This document shows positions 36,260 through 48,886 of a stretch of 64,000 bases of DNA, piece after piece. Under the pieces are notes generated by a model. The model saw only the letters and a program-made list of their open reading frames with translations. It searched no databases and was not told the DNA's origin. Position 1 is the stretch's first letter. Each line of letters starts with the position of its first letter. A program made the position numbers and the translations under genes. Source of the DNA: Punica granatum (Eukaryota; Streptophyta; Magnoliopsida; Myrtales; Lythraceae); the NCBI RefSeq assembly GCF_007655135.1, contig NC_045130.1, positions 16,244,001 through 16,308,000 of the forward strand, written 5' to 3'.

Positions 36260-36734
36260 GTTACATCAAATTGGTCTTCTGTGACATCAAATTAGTCATT
36301 TGTAACATCAAATTGGTTATCTGTCACATCAATTTGGTCCTTTTTTTACATCAAATTAGTCATTCGTTACAACAATTTGGTCCTTTATCACATTAAATCA
36401 GTCCCTCTATCCAGTCAACCGTTAATCTTGGTCGTAAAACCGTGTTTACATCATTTTGGTCCTTCTGGCCCATTTTCATGTTTTTTTCTCATAATTTCCA
36501 ATTTTTGTGGGTTTTTAATAAAAAAAATCACCATTCCTTCCTGTTGTCCATTTGTCTCCTCTCTCTTTACTCCCTCTCTTAAATTTGTCTCTCGCTCATA
36601 ACTCCTGGTCTCTCTCGCTCTTTTTGTCTCATAATTCCCGCCAAAATTGTTCTTCCTCTCTTAGCGAGGCGGGAAGTTCTCTTGGAGAGCAACTTTGGTT
36701 TCGCTTAAGTTAGAGCAACAATTTGCCTTGATCA

Positions 36735-37681
36735 TGGACTGGGATCCGTGGGACCACAAATTCATCCGCGAGACGAGGTATTTCTTTTAGGATCTCTCAC
36801 TTTCTCTCATGAGCTACTGTTTTGAGTGATATTTGAGTGAAGGTTGAGATTTTTTTTTTTTTGTGATCGAGACAATGTGTGTTATCTTCATTTGGTTACT
36901 AGTCTATCTATGTGCATTTTGTCATCTGAAGTTTGGTTTTCTATGATCTATGTGGCAGTGTGAATGTTTTTAGGACTGTGGATGTGATTATGCATCATGG
37001 CTAGAGGTTTGTTAGAGACCATATGTGGAGATATGATGGTGATGTGGTTGAAGTGAAGAAAAACTGAGACATTGATAGGTTCACTGCAGAAGGAGTAGAA
37101 GGGATGCTTGGTCAGAAATATAAAAGCAAACCTAGTGGTTGCTATTATCGAAATCCCATCTTTATTGATTTTGAGGCTGCAATTGATCCTCTCGATGATG
37201 ATGATGCAACAATGTTGTTTAATATATTGGCCAAAGTCAGTGAACTCATGAGAAAGGTGCACTTGTATTTTGAGCACCTGCATGTAAATGTGATAGAAGA
37301 AGCTACTTTAGAGGAAGTTAAACAGCTTGAGAGAATGCAAGAGAAAGCTCATAATGAAGATGAAGTTATGGAGAACACTTCAGATGATGACATTGCAGAG
37401 GATAACACTTACAAGATGGGACCTCAAGAAAATGAGTGGAATTCATAGGATGATTATGTTGAATTCTTAGCATCCACTGAACCTAGATTTGAGGAGCTCC
37501 ATTAGGGAGGAAGAAGAGGTGAAGGTGAAAATGGGGAAATAGTACAAGCAACGACAGGCTCTAGTCAAAGAGTGAAAAAAAAGTGCATAGTGGGAACTAA
37601 TTATTCAGCATCCAAAAGCAACCCCAAATCTATTAGGAAAGGATATAAGATCAAATGGAGGTTCGAGGATAGGATTGTTGC

Positions 37682-37721
<40 letters not shown>

Positions 37722-38465
37722 TGTCTGCTACAAAGACTTTATTCCTTAGGTGAAAGGAACTAGTGCAACTGGACCATCCACATCTATCGCATATAGTACG
37801 GCCCAAGAAGTCTCTGCCAATGAAGATGCTTAGATAGATGAGGGCTATTAAACAAAAGAGTTGAAGCCAATCCATGAGGAAGATTCAAATGATGAGAGTA
37901 TCTATCCAACTTTTAATTCTAATGATACAGAGTAGGTTGTTGTGACTATAGGGATAGAATTTCAGAGTTTTGAGATGTTCAAAAATGTTGTCAGGGATTT
38001 GAATATATCTATTGGGAGGGAAGTTGATTTTGTGAAAAATGATAGTGAGAGGGTGATGACATAGTGTGTTGAGAGGGACAACGACAATAAGGGCAAAGGG
38101 AATAAGAAGGACAATGATTATGTTGCAGGATGTCCTTGGGACAAATGTGCTTTGAAAACGAAGTCCTCAATGTTTTTCAGGTGAAGATCTTTATTCCTCA
38201 GCACACGCGTGCTAGAAGGCTGACTAATAAGCTGGTAACATGGGAGTGGATAGCCAAGAAATTAGTCTCCACTGTGAGGAACCAATCAAATTTAAATGCG
38301 CAAGTAGCATATGATTTTATGATTTATCACTACAGAGTAAAGATGAATTATGCATGAATTATGCCATTGTGTTTAGGGTTGTGAAATTGGCTCACGAAAT
38401 ATGTGAAGGAGAAGAGAAAGAGCAATATGCAAAGTTGCGTGATTATGCTAATGAGCTGTTGAAGC
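36735..38465 (+). pseudogene. MuDR-type transposase, N-terminal part (decayed)
   Basis: Reads as plant MULE transposase with stops and frameshifts. A candidate first exon (MDWDPWDHKFIRETR) starts near 36734. After a probable intron ending at about 36957, the frame VDVIMHHG...RFVRDHMWRYDGD resembles the PB1-like N-terminal domain, broken by TAG and TGA codons. It runs into the ORF at 37104-37448, which has an acidic Glu/Asp-rich tail. A (GA)n tract at 37685-37718 lies inside the coding frame. From about 37930 to 38230 comes the MuDR DNA-binding region (FKNVVRDLNISIGREVDFVKN, then GCPWDKCALK and IPQHTRARRL), then EWIAKKL and HYRVKMNYA. An 11-bp duplication (38343-38364) shifts the frame. The next frame reads KLAHEICEGEEKEQYAKLRD and ends ANELLK where the retrotransposon enters. 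Confidence 0.88.
37685..37718. repeat. (GA)n microsatellite in the transposase reading frame
   Basis: About 17 GA units, translated as an Arg-Glu run in the transposase pseudogene. Confidence 0.95.
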
Positions 38466-41400
38466 TGTCAGCACCCCATTTTGGCCCGCTTGCTCCCTAC
38501 ACGAGAATCCCTGGCCAAAGCCCGGATTACTATTCGTCACCCGACAATCGGAGGTGAACATGCGGGCACAGAGTCATGAATTATGGGAGAGAAGCACAGT
38601 CCACAAAAAAAGGCAGAGGAGAGCAATCAGAAGAACAGACATACAACGAACCCCGAAAATAGCAGACTGGCACTATGGCACTATTCATCGCTGGATCACC
38701 GGAGCGTCAGAAGATATCCGATATGGGACTTTAAAAATCCCTTTTGGTACAAAAATGACCAATGGCGCCTCCGAGCGCATTTCAGAAGCCTCCTGCTAAA
38801 GCCGGAGCACCCTCAAACTCTCACAGATGCCTTCCTGACGGGGCTCCCGAGACGCCCGATTCATGGACAAGTAAACGGCACTCGGAAACAGGCCTGCACA
38901 CACCCAAGGACCACCGGGAACCTCCTGTGGACCCGTTTCTTCATCGGGTGCCAGTTGGGTCTGTTCCTCAGGTTTTCTTTTCTAACCCGAACTTTGCAGG
39001 AACGTACAGGTCAGCTCGGGTTGAATCTCGCTACAAGCCACCTATCACCGTGATCTTCACTCAGTTAGGAGTCCAATGCCACCGATCTTGCACCAAAAGA
39101 CCACCGGGAACCTCCTATGGACCCGTTTCTTCATCGGGTGCCAGTCGGGTCTGTTTCGTCCCGACTGGGTCTGTCATTTTTTACTAACCCGACTTTGTTT
39201 TTGATTTCCGGAAATTCTACGCATGCTCTCCTTCCAAAACCACCGCAGGCATGATCCTCAGTGAGTTAAGAGTCCAATGCCGCCGACCTTGCAGCAAAAT
39301 ACCACCGTGAGCCTCCGGGACAGCCATTTCTTTCTGACCTGCCCAGTCGGGTCAGTTCCGCCCAGTCGGTTCTGTTTTCTACTAGCTAACCCGACTTTGT
39401 TTTCGATTTCCAGAAAATCTACGCATGCTCTCCTTCCGAAACCACCACAGGCACGATCCTTAGTCTCTTGGGAATCCAACGCAACTGACCCTGCGCAAAA
39501 ATTTCATCCCGATCAACCGGTACAACCCCAACAAGCCAGACTGCCAGTCGGGTCTGCCAGTCGACCCGACTGCACCGGTTCGGGTCTGTTCGTTCCAGCC
39601 GAGTCTTTCGACTCCCTTTGCCACTTCTCCAACTCTTTCCTCGTGTTCCGAGGCTATGTAACATTTCTCTACGACTTAAATGGGTCTAGGTCTCCGATTT
39701 CCGCTTGTTATGGGGTGATAAATTGTTAATACACATGTTGCACGTAAACTAGGGTCTTTATGCGATTCCATGCACTACCATGCAATTTCATGCACGTTTA
39801 CTCTCCGTATTATATCCGTATGACGTATAAATGCATGTATCATGATGGGAAACGGCTTGAATCGAGATAGGAGAGACCCCTTGGCCACGGTAGAGTCATG
39901 GGAGCCCACGGTCTAGTCCCAAGGGAGGGACCCGTGAACTCCCTTGACTTACCCGAGGCTAGGACGGTCTCTTTTCCCCGAAACTAGCCGGTTCCCATGC
40001 CTTTGTCATCGATTTCCGCGTGTAATGTGTTAACATGACGAGAAAAAAAAAAACTTAAGTCGGGGTTGAAGAGGTCGCCTTGACCCGTGTAAGCCACGGA
40101 AACTCACGGTTATTCCCCATGGGAGGTGGCCGAGAGTTTCCTTGGACCACACGGGTCCAAGGAGCTCTCTTTCGCCCAGAAATAAGTCGGTTCTCGTATT
40201 TATTTTATTTTATTTTATTTCGTTGTTGCATGAGCCGACGCCGTTTTATCGATTCCCTTTAAATACGATATTTGCGTTTGCATTATGTGCTTGTTTGCGC
40301 ACCCAAGATCATGGCGGCATCGGCTTTATAGAATGTGTGTTATTATCATGTTTGACGTTTTACGCATGCAAGAAATGGTCAAAACCGATTCTTGGAATTG
40401 ATTGTAATCACAATTTTCATTTAATCATTGGTTTCATGTTAATTCGTATGTTAGGTACATTAATATCGAACAATCATTTCATTGATCCATAACAATTGAG
40501 GCTCGCGGTCTCAATCATTAAACCACTTCACAAACGGGAAACAGGACGTACCATTCGGCTAAATGAACCACTCGGCCTAAGTAATTGGATAAATCAAATA
40601 TCAACTCGTAAGCGCGTCGACGAATCACTAAACGGTGAGAGTGCCCTTTTAAAATTCACAATTTCAAAACATCGAGACACATAACACGAATAGAATTAGT
40701 GTCTAGGGAGCACTCGTGCGCTATGACTCGAGTCAAGGCCCGATTTGAGGAGGCTCATGTCTAAGTGCGCGAGTCCTCTTTGGACCTCTTCGTGTCATGC
40801 GATCCCAACTTCCACATACACGCCCTACACGTTTTACCGTTCAAAGGGCATGACCATTATTTCGTTATTCGCCGACATTCTAGGCGTTAGGGAGATTGAA
40901 ACACCTCGATCTATGGACGAAAAAGGGCAACCCGTTCGGGTGCGAGTTTCATTCGTACGGCCCATTCCGTTCACTTTCGGTGTTTCTATCTTCCTATCGT
41001 AGATTCGATGGTGAACATTTTATTTCTGTTACGAAACACAAAGAACCGGATTAATCATGTATTTGACTTAATCAAACATTAGATAATGGATAGGTGGAAT
41101 GCTAGATTCCAATCTAGAGTCAAAATACGAGTTTGGCTAATTCGGTGAAACCGTAGTGACACCTAACTGAATAAGAGTTCTAAAACAAGTTCACACACAT
41201 AATTGGCTTAGAACCATATTCTAGCCCACCATCTATGTTTGCCTAGGTTAGATAATTTGTTTGTTACTCAACCCCGGTTAATAACTGATTAAATCACGTA
41301 CACTCGACTTAATACACCACTTGTCTGTATTCACCGGTATTTGTCAGTCATTGTCTGTTTTTCGTCAGTTTTATCATTTTTCTTCCGTCTTCCATTTGTC

Positions 41401-42469
41401 TTTGCTAATTTGTTGCGGTTCGGGTCCGAACCCATAGGTTACGTAATACACGGGGTTCAACGCCTCAAACCACCAAACACGAGGTCCAACGCCTCCAAAC
41501 TCACTGAGCGCGCGCAACCCGAGTGCGGAATGGGATCTAGCCTCGATTCACCATCATACTCCAAACATGGCCTATGTGGAAGGCAATTTGGACTGGATGT
41601 GTGAAACGTGTTTAGATATCACCCGAGAGCTCGGTCGGTCCGACGGTTACAGCGGGAATCAATCGGTTCTCCTGCAGACCGTTGGTTCGATCGGACTCGA
41701 CCCCCGGCTCCTTGAGCCCGCGTTGCCTTAATTCATTTATCGGTTATTCAAAACACACGGTGAGCCGGAGCGGAATATTGGCCCAATGCAAACCGATCGG
41801 GATCCATTTACTTATTCAGTTACACTTTGTAATTATTCGAGAGGACATTGTGAGGATTTTATCTGTATACTCACTCATTCATTTGTAAGGATCTCCGATC
41901 GGCGAGCGAGAGGTCCGAGTGTCGAACCGGTCAAGTCGGTCAATTGTTACCAAGAGATGAGTAAGCTCGAATACTCGCGATTTCGGTTCGCGCAGGGAAT
42001 CGACCATCACGGTTCGATGAACTGTAACGCTGAGATAGTGAACCGATTCCTCGACGCACAAGCCTACTCATCTTTCGGATTCTTGGCCCAACTTGATCAA
42101 TTCATCGACTTTCCGGTGTCAAAACGGGCGAGTCAAGTGCAACCCTAAATCACGCGGTAAATAAACAAAACGGCAAGCCTAGCAAACTAGAGTACCGAAA
42201 GGGCGTGCGGGATATAGGCCCGTACATAATAGAACCCCCGAATTTGGAATTTTCAGTTCCGCATGACCATTGCCTTAGTATTTAGGTGTACCCCGTACCC
42301 CTAGACCCGGGCGACTCAACGACCCTCGACCTACGGGTCGTAAACAGTAAGTGGCGACTCCTTCTCACGCGCGTCTGTCGCGCGTCCCCGGGAAGGTGGA
42401 CACTCCCAAGCCGCGTTGCATAGGCTTCGCGCATGCGTGCCCCGACGAGATTAAATTCGGGTGCGCACA
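38466..42469 (+). repeat. Left LTR, 4.0 kb
   Basis: Nearly identical to 48887-52888. ORFs in it (for example 38583-39053, 39277-39729 and 40142-40492) recur in the right LTR but lack family signal. It contains internally repeated CCCGACTGGGTCTGT/CAGTCGGGTC words near 39140-39560. Confidence 0.95.
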
Positions 42470-44184
42470 GCTTGGCGACTCCACTGGGGACATACTTACT
42501 GGGTTCGGGCTCAATTCCGTTTGCTTGCTTGCATGTTTATTTATCGCTTTCCGTACATTTATTTTAAGCACATTTATTTCGCGCACATTTATTTTACACA
42601 CTTGCATCACATCATTCTAGCGGGTTTCTAGGTACCTTGTCCGAAATCCCACGGGCACCAAAATAGGAAGCTAGGTTAGTTAGAGATTCCGAGTAAGGGA
42701 ACGGATCGAGTCGGCTATGCCACCGAACCGACCCCCAAAGATCCTCGCTCGATTTCGAGGAATTCACACCCTTGAGTCGGGAGCCCCCATCCATAGATAG
42801 CACGTTCTCTGTAGCACCGAACCATGCATCGTGCTATGCCTCCATGCAAGCCTTCAACCCGACTCCAACATTGGTCCATCGAGTCGGCCTGCGAGCCAAT
42901 TGAGTCTTTTCCATTTCAAGAGCGATGTACATGTAATTTCTATTAAGCCATGGGCATTTACTCTCTTCGCACACATGCATCATGCAGTTTTCAAAAATTA
43001 GGGTGTCATTCATGCTGACGAGTCCTAAACGGATTTTCCTGTCGTCTTGGTAAGGGACGCCTTGCTCGGCCTCCTGCCCGCGCCTCGACAGAGTCCGCCA
43101 ACACACGAGGACCTCACCGACCCGCCACAGAATGCGAATGGTATATATTCCGGGACAACATGATCAACCTCATCAACACTAGGTTCGATCACCGAGAGGT
43201 CGCCGAGAGACGAAGAACTCGCCGGCCAACCACCTTAGAGGGAGCTCTCCCAAACCCGTACCAAGATGCAGAGATGCGGTCAGGAGCTCGCTTGAGCGAA
43301 CACCGCCCTGGAGAGGTCTAGGAAGAGGGCTCGAGGAGGCCCACACATGCACTCTATGATAGATATCTCCGCAAGGCCCTTGCCTAGAACCGATGCTTTC
43401 CGAGGCCGCGCTCGCTCAAACCCCGAGTGTGGTGGCAAATCAGCTTAGGGCTCTATTTTACAAAATTTGCATTGTACTTTGAACCTTTCGAGTCAATGTG
43501 AACGACAACATTAGCCTTTGAAAACTCACGCACTGCATGCATCCTATCCATTTACTATTTTACACGACGTTTAACACTACCACACGGTAGACAAAGTTGT
43601 GATAGTCTTTGCAGGTGGACCTCACGTGGTCCTCACCCTTCCTCCACGGCGAGACGATCAGTAGCTCAAGGGCCAACCATCCAAGCAACACTAACTCCCC
43701 ATTAATCCCGCGTAATCGATTATGTCATTGCATGGCGGAGCACACGTCCCTCTATGCTACAGGTGCTTCCATCAGCACAACTGAGCGTGCCATTTCCGCG
43801 TCGTGCGAGCACACCCCTACCTTGCCCATGCACGCATCCTCGACACACCTTGTGCATGTCTCTCAGTGCGCTCGCACGACGCCTACCAGGCTAGTTCAAT
43901 CCCCTACGCCCTCACGCTGAAATCGCGAATATAGTTTGCTCCTTCATTGTTTTCTTTTCCCATTGTAGGAAATCCTACACAAGAAGACAGCATGAATACT
44001 GATCGACCACAATTGAGACAACAAACGTCATCCATCGATCCAGCTCCTTTGGATTTCAACACTGAGTCCCTATCCCTGCTCCAAAAAGCAAGACCGCAAG
44101 CAAATCAGCGTCACCGCATCGCAGCGCCTCATGCTATTCCTCAGCATTGACCTTTGCTTTCGCATTTCTTGCACTTTCCTATCA

Positions 44185-44612
44185 ACCCCGCATTTATTGC
44201 ATCGGGCTCCGGCCCCACATCGGGCTCCGGCCCTGCATTTACTGCATTGGGCTTCGGCCCTGCATCGGGTTCCAGCCCCGCATTTATTGCATTGGGCTTC
44301 GGCCCCGCATTTATTACATTGGGCCTCGACCCCGCATCTGGCTCCGGCCCCGCATTTACTGCATTAGGATTCGACCTTACATCGGCCTCCGGCCCTGCAT
44401 TTACTTTTGGGTTTCGGCCCTGCATCGCACTCCGGCCCCACTTTCGGGCTTCGGCCCCGCATCGGGCCTCGGTCCTGCATTTACTGCTTTCGGATCTCGG
44501 TCCTACATTTACTGCTTTCGGGCCCCGGCCCATTATTTACTGCTTTTGGGCTCCGGCCCCGTATTTACTGCTTTCAGGTTTTGACACCTCGCATTTACTG
44601 CTTTCAGGCTCA
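44185..44612. repeat. GC-rich tandem repeat, units of about 25-30 bp
   Basis: Units of the form GCATTTACTGCATTGGGCTTC followed by GGCCCC, with some shortened to GCATCGGGCTCCGGCCC. They create open frames on both strands (for example 44154-44756 plus and 44141-44533 minus), which are repeat translations rather than genes. Confidence 0.93.
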
Positions 44613-47600
44613 TCTAAAATTCAAAATCGACTTGGATTCAAATTCATCCAAGCAATACTCCGAGGAGCAAGTCTGATCCTTCAACCGCAAAAGATCACAA
44701 GCAACAGCTCCGACGAACAGAGCATGGCCCTGCCCACCCGCCGCGAAAGTCACTAGCACGGTCACATCTCCGACCGGAGAATGATCCCTGCCCACCATCC
44801 ACTGTGGCCATCAACCAGCCAGTGGGGCAACATGCACTCTTCCCTAAACTCTCTTTTACATTTATATGCATTCCCAAACAAGCTCCCGGCATGAACGAAC
44901 CCTTCACAGGCGCACTAGGACAGCCCCGAAGATGCCCTGCTGGTTCTGTCGGAATTGTTCGATTCGTCTGTTCTCATGGGATCCGGCTTCTTGAGCCTTC
45001 CCTAGGACGGTTGCGCATGCCAACCAGCAATTAGGGAAAGTACACCTATGTGGCCCCTAGCCACGGTCTGTCCACTCTAGGGCGGCGATGACTAGATCTC
45101 GGAATTGAGTGTCCCCCACGTGCGGCACCCCATGGGTCGCGCGCTGGACGAAGGAATTTCCCATGGGTCCACCTTACATTTCTTACCATATATTCCACCG
45201 CATAATCGCCTAATGCATCATTCTCTTTATCATCCTTCACAGGGACACGCCGGTCGCGGGCGAAGAGCGATGCGCGGGTTCACACCTCCTCGAGAACTCC
45301 TATTGGGTCTTTCTTCCTATACTTCAGTAGGGAAGGGCCCGATAAGGAGGTACCCCCTATGAAGCCAACGACGAAAGCATCCGAACGAGCAGCATGCCTT
45401 CAGCGCAACCGTCTCAATCGACAAACAAACATGCCTATCGGCTTCGAGAGCACACCTCTCCGGCGTACAACTGATGCTGGAGCCACAAGCACGATCGGGG
45501 ACGATGATTGTACAAGGCGCCCACCTTAGGTCACATTAACAATGAAGATTAGGGCATTCACGTTCATCATTCAGACCGAGACCACCTCGAACATCATCCG
45601 GCCACGATGAGCATTTCCAAGCGACGTACACTGGGGCATCCCCGGTTGAAGCTCGCGACAATACGACCTCGGCAAGCGACGTACACTGGGGCATCCCTAG
45701 TTAAAGTTCGCCCTGAGGTCGCCATAGTGGGTCACTCCAACAAACGACACTGGAACGCTCCTAGTCATCCGCATCAAGAATGGGCATCTTCCACAGCAAG
45801 CATCAGGACAACTTCGGTCACACATTCCCTATGGCAATTTTGCATTTTCTTTCTCTAGACAATAGGGGAAATCACTTGTAAAGATTGCAAGGACGAAGAA
45901 CATGTAGTTCGGCTTCCGAATGCATGAAGAACAAACACCAAGTCTCTGCGAGGCAAAGCGCATCAAAGCACCCGCAACAAAGAAAAAGTCGGGAAAAGTA
46001 AAATAAATACATGGGGACACGATACAAACCCCAGCTGCAAGAAAAAACAGAGTGAAAAGAAGCAGGAAAAACCCGCCAATGAAGAGAGAGAGAAAAGATG
46101 CGGGAAAAACCCGCCAACGAACAAAACAAGGCACCGCCGAGATATAAAACTCCGGCACCGCCAATTCAAAGAAAAAATCAACAAACCCCGACAAAAAGGG
46201 GGAGCAGCAGACGCAACTCCTCGACGGAGACAGAACGTAACGCACTCGGAGGTCGAATTATTCGAACCCTTCGCCCTTGCAAACTCGAGAGATAAAAGAA
46301 TCGAGCCTGCTAGGTCGAAAACCCCTCGGGGCGATCTAGGCAGAAGTTAGGGCAAAAGAGAGGCACGACTGAAAATCCCGAGGCAGGCGGTCGTGGCAAA
46401 AGGAGAGTTCATCCCCTTTAGGTTGAGAGGTACGGCCCCGAGGCGGGTGACCGTAGCAAAAGGAAAGAAAAATGAGAGATAAACAAAACAGTCACCCTGG
46501 GCCTTCGCACACTGCGCGGACCAGGGATCCCCAAAGGAAATGGCTAGGTTATCTACTCCAACACGATCCCCGATCGGCTCTCCTACCGAACTCAACCGTC
46601 CAAGGCGGATTCTTCTTCAAACACAGCGGGCGACCAAGCACGCAATCCAAATAGTTTAAAACAACTAACACCAACCGAAGGATGGAAGAGAATGAGGGGT
46701 ACATCTCACGGCAAGCGTGAACCCGTGTATCCTTTTAGCCTTGGGCAACGTGCTCCCCAAGCTTTCTCTTTTCTCTTTGTCATTGCACAACTCCAAAACG
46801 GGTCATAGCCACCCTTCAATCGGCTACCACAAAGCCAAAATCCTAGACATTTCTTTCCGGGAGTCTAGTCATCACACTTTGGAAATGACTAGACCGAGGT
46901 CTGACCAAATTTGAACAAAAAAATTCCCCATGCGGGTTACAAATGTAGCCACTCTACGGCACCCTGATGAGAAGGGTTCTAAGCTCACGGGCGCGTCGAA
47001 CAACCGATATAGCCGCTTAGGCACCTTCGAGAACGTCCCGATATGCCCATGCAAGGCCAACAGGAGCCCCGAATGCCTCGCATTGAGGCCTCTGAAAGCG
47101 AGACCCCCATTCGCATCACTAAAATAAAGACTCTTCACGGGTCGCACAGGCGACCCGAAACTGAAGAGCATGCGTCTCAAAAACATCTTTTACCTGCGCT
47201 TACACATTGTTAGTTACCCCTATGACTTGCTAATAATGCTAGGATCATAGGTACTACAAGCCACGGGAACTACGGCGGACTCTGATTTCCGACCCCTCGA
47301 GATACGTAGGCGCTCTACCCTAGAGCTCGAGTCCCTCATCGCACGACCGGGGCATTCCCAGCAAACTACAATCGCCCCTGCGATAAAGCCGGCACTTGGC
47401 AGAGCAACAAGCAATCACCCTAGCAGCAAAGCCGGCTTCCGGCAGATCAAACACACCGCCACCCCAGGGGCAGAGCACCGACGAAGCAACTTCATCGCGA
47501 TGTGCATGGAACCCCAAGGGGCATCTCCTCCTTAACGGACTCATATCTGTCTCACGCGACAGGCCGTGCTCTCAAGGTGCCGGAAGTCGTCGAGGGACGC

Positions 47601-47730
47601 GCCACATCGCCCAAAAAAGAGGACAAACGATAGTAGGTCATCATCGGCCACCGCGCATGAGGCGGTCCAGACCAAGCGCCAAACGAGCCATATCACATAG
47701 CGCTCCACGCTAATTCTAAATTCCAAATTC

Positions 47731-48735
47731 CTATTCGGGTCTATCCCGGTCTCATTCAGGTCTATCCTGGTCCATTCAGGTCTATCCCGGCCCATTCCGG
47801 TCTATCCTGGTCTCTTTCGGGTCTATCCCGGTCTCATTCGGGTCTATCCGGGTCTCATTCGGGTCTATCCCGGTCTCATTCGGGTCTATCCCGGTCTCAT
47901 TCGGGTCTATCCGGGTCCATTCCAGGTCCATTCGGGTCTATCCGGGTCTCATTCGGGTCTATCCGGGTCCATTCGGATCTATCCCGGTCTCATTCGGGTC
48001 TATCCCGGTCTCATTCAGGCCTATCCGGGTTCTTTCGGGTCTATCCCGGTCTCATTCGGGTCTATCCTAGTCCATTCAGGTCTATCCCGGTCTCATTCAG
48101 GTCTCATTCAGGTCTATCCTGGTCCATTCGGGTCTATCCCGGTCTCATTCAGGTCTATCCCGATCTCATTCGGGTGTATCTCGGTCTCATTCGGGTCTAT
48201 TCCGGTCTCATTCGGGTCTATCCCGGCCCATTCGGGTCCATCCCGGTCTCATTCGGGTCCATCCCGGTCTCATTCAAGTTTATCCTGGTCATTCGGGTCC
48301 ATCCCAATCATTCGGGTCCATCTCGGTCATTCGGGTCCTTCCGGTCTAAATTCCGGTCACTCAGGTCCTTCCGGTCATTCGGGCCCATCCGGCCTAAATT
48401 CCGTTCGTTCGGGTCCATCCGGTCTAAATTCCGGTCATTCGGATCCATCCAGTCTAAATTCCGGTAATTCAGGGTCCATTCGGTCAAAATTCCGGTCATT
48501 CGGGTCCATCCGGACTTAATTCCGGTCATTTGGGTCCACCCGGTCTAAATTCCGATCATTCGGGTCCATCCGGTCATTCGGGTCCATCCCGGTCTAAATT
48601 CCGATCATTCGGGTCCATCCCGGTCTAAATTCCGATCATTCGGGTCCATCCCGGTCATTCGGGTCCATCCCAGTCTAAATTCTTGTTTCGGGTCCATCCC
48701 AATCTAAATTCCTGTTTCGGGTCCATCCCGGTTGT
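47731..48735. repeat. Tandem repeat of about 20-22 bp, two related subfamilies
   Basis: About 45 units. The first two thirds are CATTCGGGTCTATCCCGGTCT. From about 48290 the unit changes to CATTCGGGTCCATCCGGTC with TAAATTC insertions (period about 35). The array ends about 150 bp before the polypurine tract and right LTR. Confidence 0.95.
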
Positions 48736-48886
48736 AATTTCCCGCACAATATCCTGATGTATCCAAGTAAGGTACGAGCGGTCATGGGGGAACGGTATCA
48801 GAACAGTCGCCGGACCCAAAAGGGGATGCTTCTTATAATCTTTGGCTACATCCTCTAACCTAGCATGCAACCAAAGAGGGGCAAGC

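Larger units (their letters stand above)
42470..48886 (+). other. Interior of the non-autonomous retrotransposon, no gag-pol
   Basis: Begins with the tRNA-Arg-type primer site and ends with the polypurine tract. The stretch 42500-44150 has scattered short ORFs only. Two copies of a GCGACGTACACTGGGGCATCC module lie at about 45625 and 45675, and two of a GGTCGTGGCAAAAGGA-like module at about 46390 and 46450. Tandem arrays lie at 44185-44612 and 47731-48735. Confidence 0.8.

Noticed and set aside
38583..39729. ORFs of 140-156 codons, repeated at 49183-50078
   Set aside because: They lie in the 4-kb LTRs, differ between copies by non-synonymous changes, and match no protein family.
44141..44756. 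Long ORFs on both strands (up to 200 codons)
   Set aside because: They are translations of a GC-rich tandem repeat inside a retrotransposon; several frames are open at once.
47731..48735. CRISPR-like appearance of regular repeats
   Set aside because: Units are directly contiguous and variable, with no unique spacers, in a plant retrotransposon. It is a minisatellite.
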